Positions 26,402 to 34,949 of a stretch of DNA of 64,000 nucleotides are shown one piece after another. Below the pieces are notes generated by a model, which worked only from the letters and a program-made list of their open reading frames with translations, had not been told where the DNA came from and did no database searches. Within the stretch, counting starts at the first letter, position 1. Every line of letters starts with the position of its first letter. This DNA is from an uncultured Eubacterium sp. GTDB taxonomy: Bacteria; Bacillota; Clostridia; Oscillospirales; Acutalibacteraceae. A program made the position numbers and the translations under genes. The stretch is taken from positions 47,620 through 111,619 of the forward strand of contig CAJUDJ010000003.1 in the NCBI GenBank assembly GCA_910584985.1. Direction: 5' to 3'.

Positions 26402-29400
26402 ATGGAAAATGAAAATCAATTCAGTTCAATAAAAATCGGTCTTGCTTCTCCCGAACAGATCAGAGCATGGTCTTACGGCGAAGTAACAAAACCGGAAACA
26501 ATAAATTATAGAACTCTTAAACCGGAACGGGACGGACTTTTCTGCGAAAGAATTTTCGGACCGATGAAGGACTGGGAATGCCATTGCGGAAAATACAAAA
26601 GAGTTCGCTACAAGGGTAAAATCTGTGAACGCTGCGGTGTTGAAATCACAAAGGCAAAGGTTCGCCGTGAACGTATGGGCCACATTGAGCTTGCAGCGCC
26701 TGTTTCCCATATCTGGTATTTCAAGGGTATTCCGAGCCGTTTGGGTCTTGTTCTGGATATAAGCCCGCGTTATCTTGAAAAGGTGCTTTATTTTGCACTT
26801 TATATCGTAACCGATCCGGGCGATACACCGCTTGAAAAGATGCAGATTCTGAATGAAAAAGAATATGCGGAAATGCGTGAAAGATATGAAGATGATTTTG
26901 AAGCAGGCATGGGTGCCGAGGCTATCAAAAAGCTTCTTCAGGATATTGATGTTGAGCAGCTCAGAGAAGAGCTTACGGCAGAGCTTGAGGATGCAACAGG
27001 GCAGAAAAGAGTTCGCATTCTGAAAAGGCTTGATGTTGTTGATGCATTCTGCAAGAGCGGCAATAAGCTGGAATGGATGATTATGGATGTAATTCCTGTA
27101 ATTCCGCCCGATATCCGTCCTATGGTTCAGCTTGACGGCGGCAGATTTGCAACATCCGATTTGAACGACCTTTACAGAAGAGTTATTAACCGAAACAACC
27201 GTCTTAAAAAACTGCTTGAGCTTGGCGCACCTGATATTATTGTAAGAAATGAAAAGAGAATGCTTCAGGAAGCTGTTGATGCGCTGATTGATAACGGCCG
27301 CCGCGGCAGGCCAGTTACAGGGCCAAACAACCGTCCGCTGAAATCTCTTTCCGATATGCTTAAGGGTAAGCAGGGCCGTTTCCGTCAGAATCTTCTCGGA
27401 AAGCGTGTTGACTATTCCGGCCGTTCCGTTATCGTTGTAGGTCCTGAGCTTAAAATGCATCAGTGCGGTCTTCCGAAGGAAATGGCAATTGAGCTTTTCA
27501 AGCCGTTTGTTATGAAGCGTCTTGTTGCCACAGGCGCTGCATCAAATATTAAATCTGCAAGAAAAAAGGTTGAGCGTGCCGATGAGCCGGCAGTATGGGA
27601 TGCTCTTGAGGTTGTAATCCGTGATCATCCTGTTATGCTGAACCGTGCGCCCACACTTCACCGTCTTGGTATTCAGGCATTTGAGCCTGTGCTTGTTGAG
27701 GGCCGCGCCATTAAGCTTCATCCGCTTGCTTGTACTGCATTTAATGCGGACTTTGACGGCGACCAGATGGCTGTTCATGTTCCGCTTTCTGCCGAAGCGC
27801 AGGCAGAAGCCCGCATGCTTATGCTTGCTGCAAACAATCTTCTTAAACCGTCAGACGGTAAACCTGTTGCTGTTCCCACACAGGATATGGTTATCGGTTC
27901 CTATTATCTGACAATGATTAAAGAGGGTGAGCCGGGCCAGCCGGAATTCTTCAGAAATGAGGAAAGAACAGATGCAATCTCTTTTGAAGAGGTTAAGCGC
28001 TTAACAGACGGAAAGCTTTCTGATTCCGAAATTCTTTGCGATTGTAAGGACAGTGTTCTTTCCGAAGAATTCGGCATTTATCGTTCCTTCAGCATTTACA
28101 GAGATAAGGACGAAGCCATGATGGCATATCAGGAGGGCTCTCTCGGTATGCATTCACCTGCAAAGATCCGTATAACCAAGGAAACGGAAGACGGCGTTAA
28201 ATCCGCAATCATCAAAACAACAATCGGAAGAATCATCTTTAATAATCCGATTCCGCAGGATCTGGGCTTTGTAGACCGTTCCAATCCTGAAAATGAATTT
28301 GAGCTTGAAATCGGCTTCGTTGTTAAGAAGAAACAGCTCGGTCAGATTGCAGACAGGCTTATTTCCGTTCACGGTGTTTCCGTTGCTTCTGTTGCACTCG
28401 ATGCAATCAAGGCACAGGGCTATAAATATTCCACCGTATCCGGCACAACGGTTGCTGTTTGCGATGCATTGATTCCCGATACGAAAAAAGGCTTCCTTGA
28501 GGAAGCTGAAAAGCAGGTTGATGAGATTACGCTCAACTATAACTACGGTCTTATCACCAATGAAGAACGCTCCTCTGCTGTAATTAAGGCATGGGAAGAC
28601 TGCACAAATAAGGTTACAAGAGAGCTTACCTCAAACTTTGACGGAACACACAATCCGATTCATATGATGGTTGATTCCGGTGCCCGTGGTAGCACGGCAC
28701 AGCTTCGTCAGCTTGCAGGTATGCGCGGTCTTATCGCAAATACAGCCGGTAAAACAATTGAAATTCCTATCCGTGCAAATTACCGTGAAGGTCTTAATAT
28801 TCTTGAATATTTCATTTCTTCACGAGGCGCGCGTAAAGGTCTTACAGATACAGCACTCCGTACAGCAGACTCAGGTTATCTTACCCGCCGTCTTGTTGAT
28901 GTATCACAGGATGTTATTATCCGTGATGACGACTGCGGCTGCCATGAGGGCATTATCGTTAAAGCCATTATGGACGGAAACCGTGAGCTTGAATCCCTTC
29001 ATGAACGCCTTGTGGGCCGTTTCCCGCTTGAAGCTGTTCTTCATCCGGAAACAGGTGAAGTGCTTGCCGCTGCCGATGAAATGATGACGAATGAAATTGC
29101 CGATAAGATTGTTAAGGCAGGAATTACAGAGGTTAAAATCCGTTCTCTTATCACCTGTAAATCTCATCACGGCGTATGTCGCAAGTGCTACGGCTCCAAC
29201 CTTGCCTTTAATGAGCCGGTTCAGGTTGGTGAAGCAGTTGGTATTATTGCTGCACAGTCTATCGGTGAACCCGGCACGCAGCTTACCATGAGAACCTTCC
29301 ACACCGGTGGTATCGCAGGCGGAGAGGATATTACACAGGGTCTGCCCCGTGTTGAAGAGCTGTTTGAAGCCAGAAAGCCGAAGCAGTATGCAATTCTTTC

Positions 29401-30154
29401 CGAAATTGCCGGCACAGTCAGATTTGAGGAAATCAAAAAATCCAATCATGTTGTTGTTACGGACCCCGAAACACTGGATGAAAGAAAATATCTTATTCCT
29501 TATGGTTTCAGACTTCATGAGGATATTGTTGAGGGTGCTCATGTTGAAAAAGGACAGGAGCTTACCTACGGTTCAAAGAATCCACATGATGTTCTGGCTA
29601 TTCTCGGTGAGGAGGCTGTTTATAACTATCTTATCCGTGAGGTTCAGTTTGCTTACCGTACACAGGGCGTTGATGTAAACGACAAGCATATTGAGGTAAT
29701 TGTTCGCCAGATGCTTAAGAAATGCACGGTTGATGAAGCAGGCGATACAGACCTTGTTTCCGGCACAATGGTTGACGTTTCATCTGTTGATGAGGCAAAC
29801 GAGGCAATTGATAAAAGAATTGCAGCAGGCGAGGTTAATCTTAAGAAAGCAACCTATATTCCGATTCTTATGGGTATCACAAAAGCTTCTCTTGCAACAG
29901 ATTCCTTTCTTTCAGCTGCTTCCTTCCAGGAAACCACAAGAGTGCTCACAGATGCAGCCATCCGCGGCAAGAGCGATCCGCTTATCGGTCTTAAGGAAAA
30001 TGTTATTATCGGTAAGCTTGTTCCTGCCGGCACAGGTATGGAGGTATTTCGTGATGTGGACATTGTTCCAAGCTATTTCTCTGCCGAAGGTGCGGAAGAG
30101 ATTATGAATCTTGAACAATTACAAAAGCTGTTGACAAGTACCACAGCAGAGTGA
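26402..30154 (+). CDS. rpoC: RNA polymerase beta' subunit
   Basis: A 1250-residue catalytic subunit. The N-terminal zinc ribbon shows CHCGKYK and CERCGVE. The Mg-binding NADFDGDQMAVHVPLS motif holds the three catalytic Asp residues. The bridge-helix/trigger-loop region reads GEPGTQLTMRTFHTGG, and the second zinc site uses CRKCYG. The last codons overlap the -35 box of the next operon's promoter. The start follows AAAGGAGTG. Confidence 0.98.
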   Translation: MENENQFSSIKIGLASPEQIRAWSYGEVTKPETINYRTLKPERDGLFCERIFGPMKDWECHCGKYKRVRYKGKICERCGVEITKAKVRRERMGHIELAAPVSHIWYFKGIPSRLGLVLDISPRYLEKVLYFALYIVTDPGDTPLEKMQILNEKEYAEMRERYEDDFEAGMGAEAIKKLLQDIDVEQLREELTAELEDATGQKRVRILKRLDVVDAFCKSGNKLEWMIMDVIPVIPPDIRPMVQLDGGRFATSDLNDLYRRVINRNNRLKKLLELGAPDIIVRNEKRMLQEAVDALIDNGRRGRPVTGPNNRPLKSLSDMLKGKQGRFRQNLLGKRVDYSGRSVIVVGPELKMHQCGLPKEMAIELFKPFVMKRLVATGAASNIKSARKKVERADEPAVWDALEVVIRDHPVMLNRAPTLHRLGIQAFEPVLVEGRAIKLHPLACTAFNADFDGDQMAVHVPLSAEAQAEARMLMLAANNLLKPSDGKPVAVPTQDMVIGSYYLTMIKEGEPGQPEFFRNEERTDAISFEEVKRLTDGKLSDSEILCDCKDSVLSEEFGIYRSFSIYRDKDEAMMAYQEGSLGMHSPAKIRITKETEDGVKSAIIKTTIGRIIFNNPIPQDLGFVDRSNPENEFELEIGFVVKKKQLGQIADRLISVHGVSVASVALDAIKAQGYKYSTVSGTTVAVCDALIPDTKKGFLEEAEKQVDEITLNYNYGLITNEERSSAVIKAWEDCTNKVTRELTSNFDGTHNPIHMMVDSGARGSTAQLRQLAGMRGLIANTAGKTIEIPIRANYREGLNILEYFISSRGARKGLTDTALRTADSGYLTRRLVDVSQDVIIRDDDCGCHEGIIVKAIMDGNRELESLHERLVGRFPLEAVLHPETGEVLAAADEMMTNEIADKIVKAGITEVKIRSLITCKSHHGVCRKCYGSNLAFNEPVQVGEAVGIIAAQSIGEPGTQLTMRTFHTGGIAGGEDITQGLPRVEELFEARKPKQYAILSEIAGTVRFEEIKKSNHVVVTDPETLDERKYLIPYGFRLHEDIVEGAHVEKGQELTYGSKNPHDVLAILGEEAVYNYLIREVQFAYRTQGVDVNDKHIEVIVRQMLKKCTVDEAGDTDLVSGTMVDVSSVDEANEAIDKRIAAGEVNLKKATYIPILMGITKASLATDSFLSAASFQETTRVLTDAAIRGKSDPLIGLKENVIIGKLVPAGTGMEVFRDVDIVPSYFSAEGAEEIMNLEQLQKLLTSTTAE

Positions 30155-30160
30155 TATAAT
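30131..30160 (+). promoter_or_regulatory. Str-operon promoter embedded in the rpoC 3' end
   Basis: Perfect TTGACA inside rpoC codons, 18 bases, then perfect TATAAT starting right after the rpoC stop codon. It should drive rpsL-rpsG-fusA independently of rpoBC. Confidence 0.8.
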
Positions 30161-30236
30161 ATATGCTCGGCAAGTAAAAAAACTGTCAGATTAACTAAAT
30201 AAAAGGTAATTTATTTGGTAAAATGCACATAATATT

Positions 30237-30308
30237 GGGGCAGGTGTTCTGCCTGCCCCGAAATGTGCGTTTAAATAACAGCTTAACTAAGATTTAAACT
30301 GTTATTTA
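30237..30308 (+). promoter_or_regulatory. Two stem-loops in the rpsL leader
   Basis: First, GGGGCAGG and CCTGCCCC (8 bp, 7-base loop, 30237-30259). Second, TAAATAACAG and CTGTTATTTA (10 bp, 30272-30308). Neither is followed by a T run. They sit in the 180-base leader and could be an attenuator or protein-binding leader. Confidence 0.5.
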
Positions 30309-30354
30309 TGCGTATATTTTATGCAGAAAAATTTTACAGAAAGGAGATAAACTA

Positions 30355-30777
30355 TTGCCTACCTTTAATCAATTAGTAAGAACAGGACGCAAGTCTCTTG
30401 AAAAAAAGGCTAAAGCACCGGCTCTTTTAAAGAGTCTCAACACAAAGAAGAATGTTATGAACGATAACAATTCTCCTCAGAAGCGCGGCGTTTGCACTGC
30501 TGTTAAAACAGCAACACCGAAGAAGCCGAATTCAGCTCTTCGTAAAATTGCCCGTGTTCGTTTAACAAACGGTATGGAAGTTTCTGCTTACATTCCGGGT
30601 GTTGGCCACAATCTTCAGGAACACTCTGTTGTTATGGTTCGCGGCGGCCGTGTAAAGGACCTTCCCGGTGTGCGTTATCACATCATCCGCGGAACACTTG
30701 ACACACAGGGCGTAAACGGAAGAATGCAGAGCCGTTCTAAGTACGGTGCTAAAAGACCGAAGGCTGCTAAGAAGTAA
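30355..30777 (+). CDS. rpsL: 30S ribosomal protein S12
   Basis: A 140-residue protein of the decoding centre. Conserved TATPKKPNSALRK and GGRVKDLPGVRYH are intact, with the wild-type Lys residues whose change gives streptomycin resistance. The start is TTG at 30355, 8 bases after AAGGAG, giving the canonical MPTFNQLVR N-terminus. First gene of the str operon. Confidence 0.97.
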   Translation: MPTFNQLVRTGRKSLEKKAKAPALLKSLNTKKNVMNDNNSPQKRGVCTAVKTATPKKPNSALRKIARVRLTNGMEVSAYIPGVGHNLQEHSVVMVRGGRVKDLPGVRYHIIRGTLDTQGVNGRMQSRSKYGAKRPKAAKK

Positions 30778-30909
30778 GCCGAAAATGTAACTTCTTATGG
30801 AAAAACAATAGTTTATACCTTATTCAATATGCGGTATGACCTACTTGTTGACTCCACGGGAAAACTCGAGTACCTATGAACTCATAAATATGAAGGAGGG
30901 AAGCGAAAG

Positions 30910-31380
30910 ATGCCAAGAAGAGGCCAAATCGCTAAGCGTGATGTATTGCCGGATCCGCTTTACAATTCAAAGCTTGTAACCCGTCTTATCAACAACATTA
31001 TGTATGATGGTAAGAAAGGTGTTGCGCAGAAAATTGTTTACGGCGCATTCGACATCATTAATGAAAAAACAGGTAATGATCCATTAGAAACCTTCCAGGC
31101 TGCTATGGAAAATGTTATGCCTGTACTTGAGGTAAAGGCTCGCCGTATCGGCGGTGCAACTTACCAGGTTCCGCTTGAGGTTCGCGCTGAAAGACGCCAG
31201 ACACTCGGATTACGCTGGATAACAGCATATTCCCGTCAGCGTTCGGAAAGAACCATGAAGGAACGCCTTGCTGCTGAAATTATGGACGCTGTTAATAAAA
31301 CAGGCGGCGCAGTTAAGAAGTGTGATGATACACACAAGATGGCAGAAGCAAACAAAGCATTTGCCCATTTCAGATATTAA
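30910..31380 (+). CDS. rpsG: 30S ribosomal protein S7
   Basis: A 156-residue 16S rRNA-binding protein that nucleates assembly of the 30S head. MPRRGQIAKRDVLPDP at the N-terminus and VPLEVRAERRQTLGLRW are typical. The 132-base gap after rpsL is longer than the other gaps in the operon. In E. coli the equivalent spacer is the S7 autoregulatory site; that role here is an inference. GGAGGG lies just before the start. Confidence 0.97.
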   Translation: MPRRGQIAKRDVLPDPLYNSKLVTRLINNIMYDGKKGVAQKIVYGAFDIINEKTGNDPLETFQAAMENVMPVLEVKARRIGGATYQVPLEVRAERRQTLGLRWITAYSRQRSERTMKERLAAEIMDAVNKTGGAVKKCDDTHKMAEANKAFAHFRY

Positions 31381-31407
31381 TCCGTTTGAAATTCTTAGGA
31401 GGATATT

Positions 31408-33501
31408 ATGCCAAGAAAAGTATCTCTTGAAATGACAAGAAATATTGGTATTATGGCGCATATCGATGCTGGTAAAACCACTACAACCGAGCGTATCCTT
31501 TATTACACAGGTAAAACGCATAAAATCGGTGAAACCCACGATGGTGCTGCCACTATGGACTGGATGGAGCAGGAGCAGGAAAGAGGTATTACCATTACTT
31601 CTGCTGCCACAACATGCTTTTGGAAGGATCATAGAATCAATATTATTGATACACCCGGACACGTTGACTTCACAGTAGAAGTTCAGCGTTCCCTTCGTGT
31701 GCTTGACGGTTCTGTTACCGTTCTGTGCGCAAAAGGCGGCGTTGAGCCTCAGTCTGAAACCGTATGGCGTCAGGCAGATGATTACCGTGTTCCGCGTATG
31801 ATCTATGTTAATAAAATGGACATTATGGGCGCAGATTTCTATAATGTTCTTAACATGGTTAAAGAAAGATTTAAATGCAATGCAGTTCCGATTCAGCTTC
31901 CTATCGGTGCAGAAGATACCTTCAGAGGTATTGTAGACCTTATCAATATGGATGCTGAAATCTATTATGACGATATGGGAAATGATGTTCGCCATGAACC
32001 TATCCCGGAAGATATGGTGGAGCTTGCAAACAAATACCATGAAGCACTCATTGAAGCTGTTGCAGAGCAGGATGAGGCACTTATGGAAAAATATTTTGAG
32101 GGTGAAGAGCTTACGATTGCCGAGCTTAAGAAGACAATCAGAAAAGCTACCTGCGATGGTAATATGGTTCCGATTACATGCGGAACATCTTACAGAAACA
32201 AGGGTGTTCAGCCTCTGCTTGACGCAATTGTGGATTATATGCCTGCTCCTACAGATGTAGAATCCATCAAGGGCGTTAATCCGGACACAGATGAAGAGGA
32301 ATACCGTCATTCATCAGATAACGAGCCGTTCTCTGCACTTGCTTTCAAGATTGCAACAGATCCGTTCGTTGGTAAAATCTGCTTCTTCCGTGTTTATTCC
32401 GGTTCTCTTAATTCCGGCACACAGGTTTTCAACTCTGTCAAGGGTCACAGAGAAAGAATGGGCCGTATTCTTCAAATGCATTCAAACCACAGGGAAGATA
32501 TTGATGCTGTTTATGCAGGCGATATTGCTGCTGCCGTTGGTCTTAAGAATACAACAACAGGTGATACCCTCTGCGATGAGGATAACCCGATCATTCTTGA
32601 ATCCATGAATTTCCCGGAGCCTGTTATCCGTGTTGCCATTGAGCCGAAAACAAAGGCTGGCCAGGAAAAGATGGGTATTGCACTTGCAAAGCTTGCAGAA
32701 GAAGACCCGACCTTTAAGGCTTATACCGATGAAGAAACCGGCCAGACCATTATTGCAGGTATGGGTGAACTTCATCTTGAAATTATTGTAGATCGTTTGC
32801 TTCGTGAATTTAAGGTTGAAGCAAATGTAGGTGCACCTCAGGTTGCTTACAAAGAAACCATTCAGCAGGAATCTATGTCTGACACAAAATATAAGCGTCA
32901 GTCAGGCGGTTCGGGTCAGTACGGTCATGTTAAAATCCGTATGTCGCCCAATCTTGATGAAAACGGCATCGGCAAAGGCTATGAATTTGTCAATTCCGTT
33001 GTCGGCGGTGCTATCCCGAAGGAATATATCCCTGCTGTTGATGCAGGTATTCAGGGTGCAATGAAGAGCGGTGTTCTTGCCGGTTACCAGATGGTTGATA
33101 TCAAAGTTGAACTTTATGATGGATCATACCACGAGGTTGACTCTTCTGAAATGGCATTCAAGATTGCCGGTTCTATGGCATTCAAGGATGCTGCCAAAAA
33201 AGCAAACCCTGCCATTCTTGAACCTATGATGAAGGTTACGGTTATCGTTCCTGAAGAATACATGGGCGATGTTATCGGCGATCTTAACTCACGCCGCGGA
33301 CAGATTCAGGGTATGGAAGACAGAACAGGCGCTAAACAGATTAATTCCCGTGTTCCGCTTTCAGAAATGTTCGGTTATGTAAACGACCTTCGCTCCAAAA
33401 CACAGGGCCGCGGTCAGTATACAATGGAACCGGATGGCTATGAGCAGGTTCCGAAGTCAATTTCAGAAGGAATTATATCTGCAAGAGCGAAAAAAGACTA
33501 A
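31408..33501 (+). CDS. fusA: Elongation factor G
   Basis: A 697-residue GTPase that drives ribosomal translocation. G1 AHIDAGKTTTTE, G3 DTPGHVDF and G4 NKMD are all present. Domains II to V follow at normal length, ending GYEQVPKSISEGI. Co-transcribed with rpsG, 27 bases apart, and preceded by AGGAGG. Confidence 0.98.
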   Translation: MPRKVSLEMTRNIGIMAHIDAGKTTTTERILYYTGKTHKIGETHDGAATMDWMEQEQERGITITSAATTCFWKDHRINIIDTPGHVDFTVEVQRSLRVLDGSVTVLCAKGGVEPQSETVWRQADDYRVPRMIYVNKMDIMGADFYNVLNMVKERFKCNAVPIQLPIGAEDTFRGIVDLINMDAEIYYDDMGNDVRHEPIPEDMVELANKYHEALIEAVAEQDEALMEKYFEGEELTIAELKKTIRKATCDGNMVPITCGTSYRNKGVQPLLDAIVDYMPAPTDVESIKGVNPDTDEEEYRHSSDNEPFSALAFKIATDPFVGKICFFRVYSGSLNSGTQVFNSVKGHRERMGRILQMHSNHREDIDAVYAGDIAAAVGLKNTTTGDTLCDEDNPIILESMNFPEPVIRVAIEPKTKAGQEKMGIALAKLAEEDPTFKAYTDEETGQTIIAGMGELHLEIIVDRLLREFKVEANVGAPQVAYKETIQQESMSDTKYKRQSGGSGQYGHVKIRMSPNLDENGIGKGYEFVNSVVGGAIPKEYIPAVDAGIQGAMKSGVLAGYQMVDIKVELYDGSYHEVDSSEMAFKIAGSMAFKDAAKKANPAILEPMMKVTVIVPEEYMGDVIGDLNSRRGQIQGMEDRTGAKQINSRVPLSEMFGYVNDLRSKTQGRGQYTMEPDGYEQVPKSISEGIISARAKKD

Positions 33502-33526
33502 TTGTCTATAAAATTATGAAAAACAC

Positions 33527-33555
33527 TTGATATTTTGTGTTTGCTTTGTTAAAAT
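33527..33555 (+). promoter_or_regulatory. Internal promoter before tuf
   Basis: TTGATA, 17 bases, TAAAAT, in the 100-base gap between fusA and tuf. It would give extra transcription of tuf, whose product is needed in excess. Confidence 0.5.
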
Positions 33556-33601
33556 ATCATTGACAATTTTACTATTGTAAATTTTAAGGAGGAAATCCCA
33601 A

Positions 33602-34798
33602 ATGGCTAAAGAAAAATTTAACCGTACCAAACCACATGTAAACATTGGTACAATCGGTCATGTTGACCATGGTAAGACAACTCTTACAGCAGCTATCACA
33701 AAGTACCTTGCTAACAAAGGTTATGCAAAGTTTGAAGATTATGCAGACATTGATAAGGCTCCTGAAGAGAGAGAGCGTGGTATCACAATCAACACCGCTC
33801 ATGTTGAGTATGAAACAGATGCACGCCACTATGCACATGTTGACTGTCCCGGACATGCTGACTATATCAAGAACATGATTACAGGTGCTGCTCAGATGGA
33901 CGGCGCTATCCTTGTAATCGCTTCAACAGACGGTCCTATGGCTCAGACAAAAGAGCATCTTCTTCTTGCTCGTCAGGTTGGTGTACCTTACATTGTTGTA
34001 TTCATGAACAAGGTTGACCAGGTAGACGATGAAGAGCTCCTTGAACTTGTTGAAATGGAAATCCGTGAAACTCTTGATGAGTATGAATTCCCGGGTGATG
34101 ATACTCCTATCATCAAGGGTTCAGCTCTTAAGGCTCTTGAAGCTGCTTCAAACGATGATCCTGCTTGCGCTTGCATTCAGGAACTCATGGATGCTGTTGA
34201 CAGCTATATCCCGACTCCTGACCGTAAGGCAGACCTTCCTTTCCTTATGCCTGTTGAAGATGTATTCACAATCACAGGCCGCGGTACTGTTGCTACAGGC
34301 CGTGTAGAGCGTGGTCAGCTTAAGATGGGTGAAGAAATCGAAATCGTTGGTCTTAAGGATGAAATCGACAAGACTGTTTGCACAGGTATCGAAATGTTCC
34401 GTAAGCTTCTTGATTATGCAGAGGCAGGAGATAACATCGGTTGTCTTCTTCGCGGTGTTCAGAGATCTGATATTGAGCGTGGTCAGGTTCTTGCTAAGCC
34501 GGGCTCAATCAACCCACACACAAAGTTTGCAGGTCAGGTATATGTATTAAGCAAGGATGAAGGCGGCCGTCACACTCCTTTCTTCAACAACTACCGTCCT
34601 CAGTTCTATTTCAGAACAACAGATGTTACAGGTGTTATCACTCTTCCGGAAGGCACAGAGATGTGTATGCCTGGCGATAATGTTACAATGAATGTTGAAC
34701 TTATCACTCCTATCGCTATTGAAGAAGGTCTTCGCTTCGCTATCCGTGAAGGCGGCAGAACAGTAGGTTCAGGCGTTGTTACAGCTATCAACGAGTAA
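33602..34798 (+). CDS. tuf: Elongation factor Tu
   Basis: A 398-residue GTPase that delivers aminoacyl-tRNA. GHVDHGKTTLTAAI, DCPGHADY and NKVDQ are intact. Codon use is visibly more biased than in the neighbours (for example CTT and GCT), as expected for a very highly expressed gene. A strong terminator lies 24 bases after the stop. Confidence 0.98.
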   Translation: MAKEKFNRTKPHVNIGTIGHVDHGKTTLTAAITKYLANKGYAKFEDYADIDKAPEERERGITINTAHVEYETDARHYAHVDCPGHADYIKNMITGAAQMDGAILVIASTDGPMAQTKEHLLLARQVGVPYIVVFMNKVDQVDDEELLELVEMEIRETLDEYEFPGDDTPIIKGSALKALEAASNDDPACACIQELMDAVDSYIPTPDRKADLPFLMPVEDVFTITGRGTVATGRVERGQLKMGEEIEIVGLKDEIDKTVCTGIEMFRKLLDYAEAGDNIGCLLRGVQRSDIERGQVLAKPGSINPHTKFAGQVYVLSKDEGGRHTPFFNNYRPQFYFRTTDVTGVITLPEGTEMCMPGDNVTMNVELITPIAIEEGLRFAIREGGRTVGSGVVTAINE

Positions 34799-34822
34799 TT
34801 TGTGATTGAATAACAAAAAATG

Positions 34823-34842
34823 GAGCAGTCGGAAGACTGCTC
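34823..34842 (+). terminator. Terminator of the str operon
   Basis: GAGCAGTC, GGAA loop, GACTGCTC, then seven T residues. A textbook intrinsic terminator. Confidence 0.93.
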
Positions 34843-34949
34843 TTTTTTTGCTTTCGGTATATGAAATATGATTTTATATTGCTGTTACCTGCATTTTTTG
34901 ATATAATAGTTTACGCATTATGACACAATCGATATTTTCGGGTGATTTT

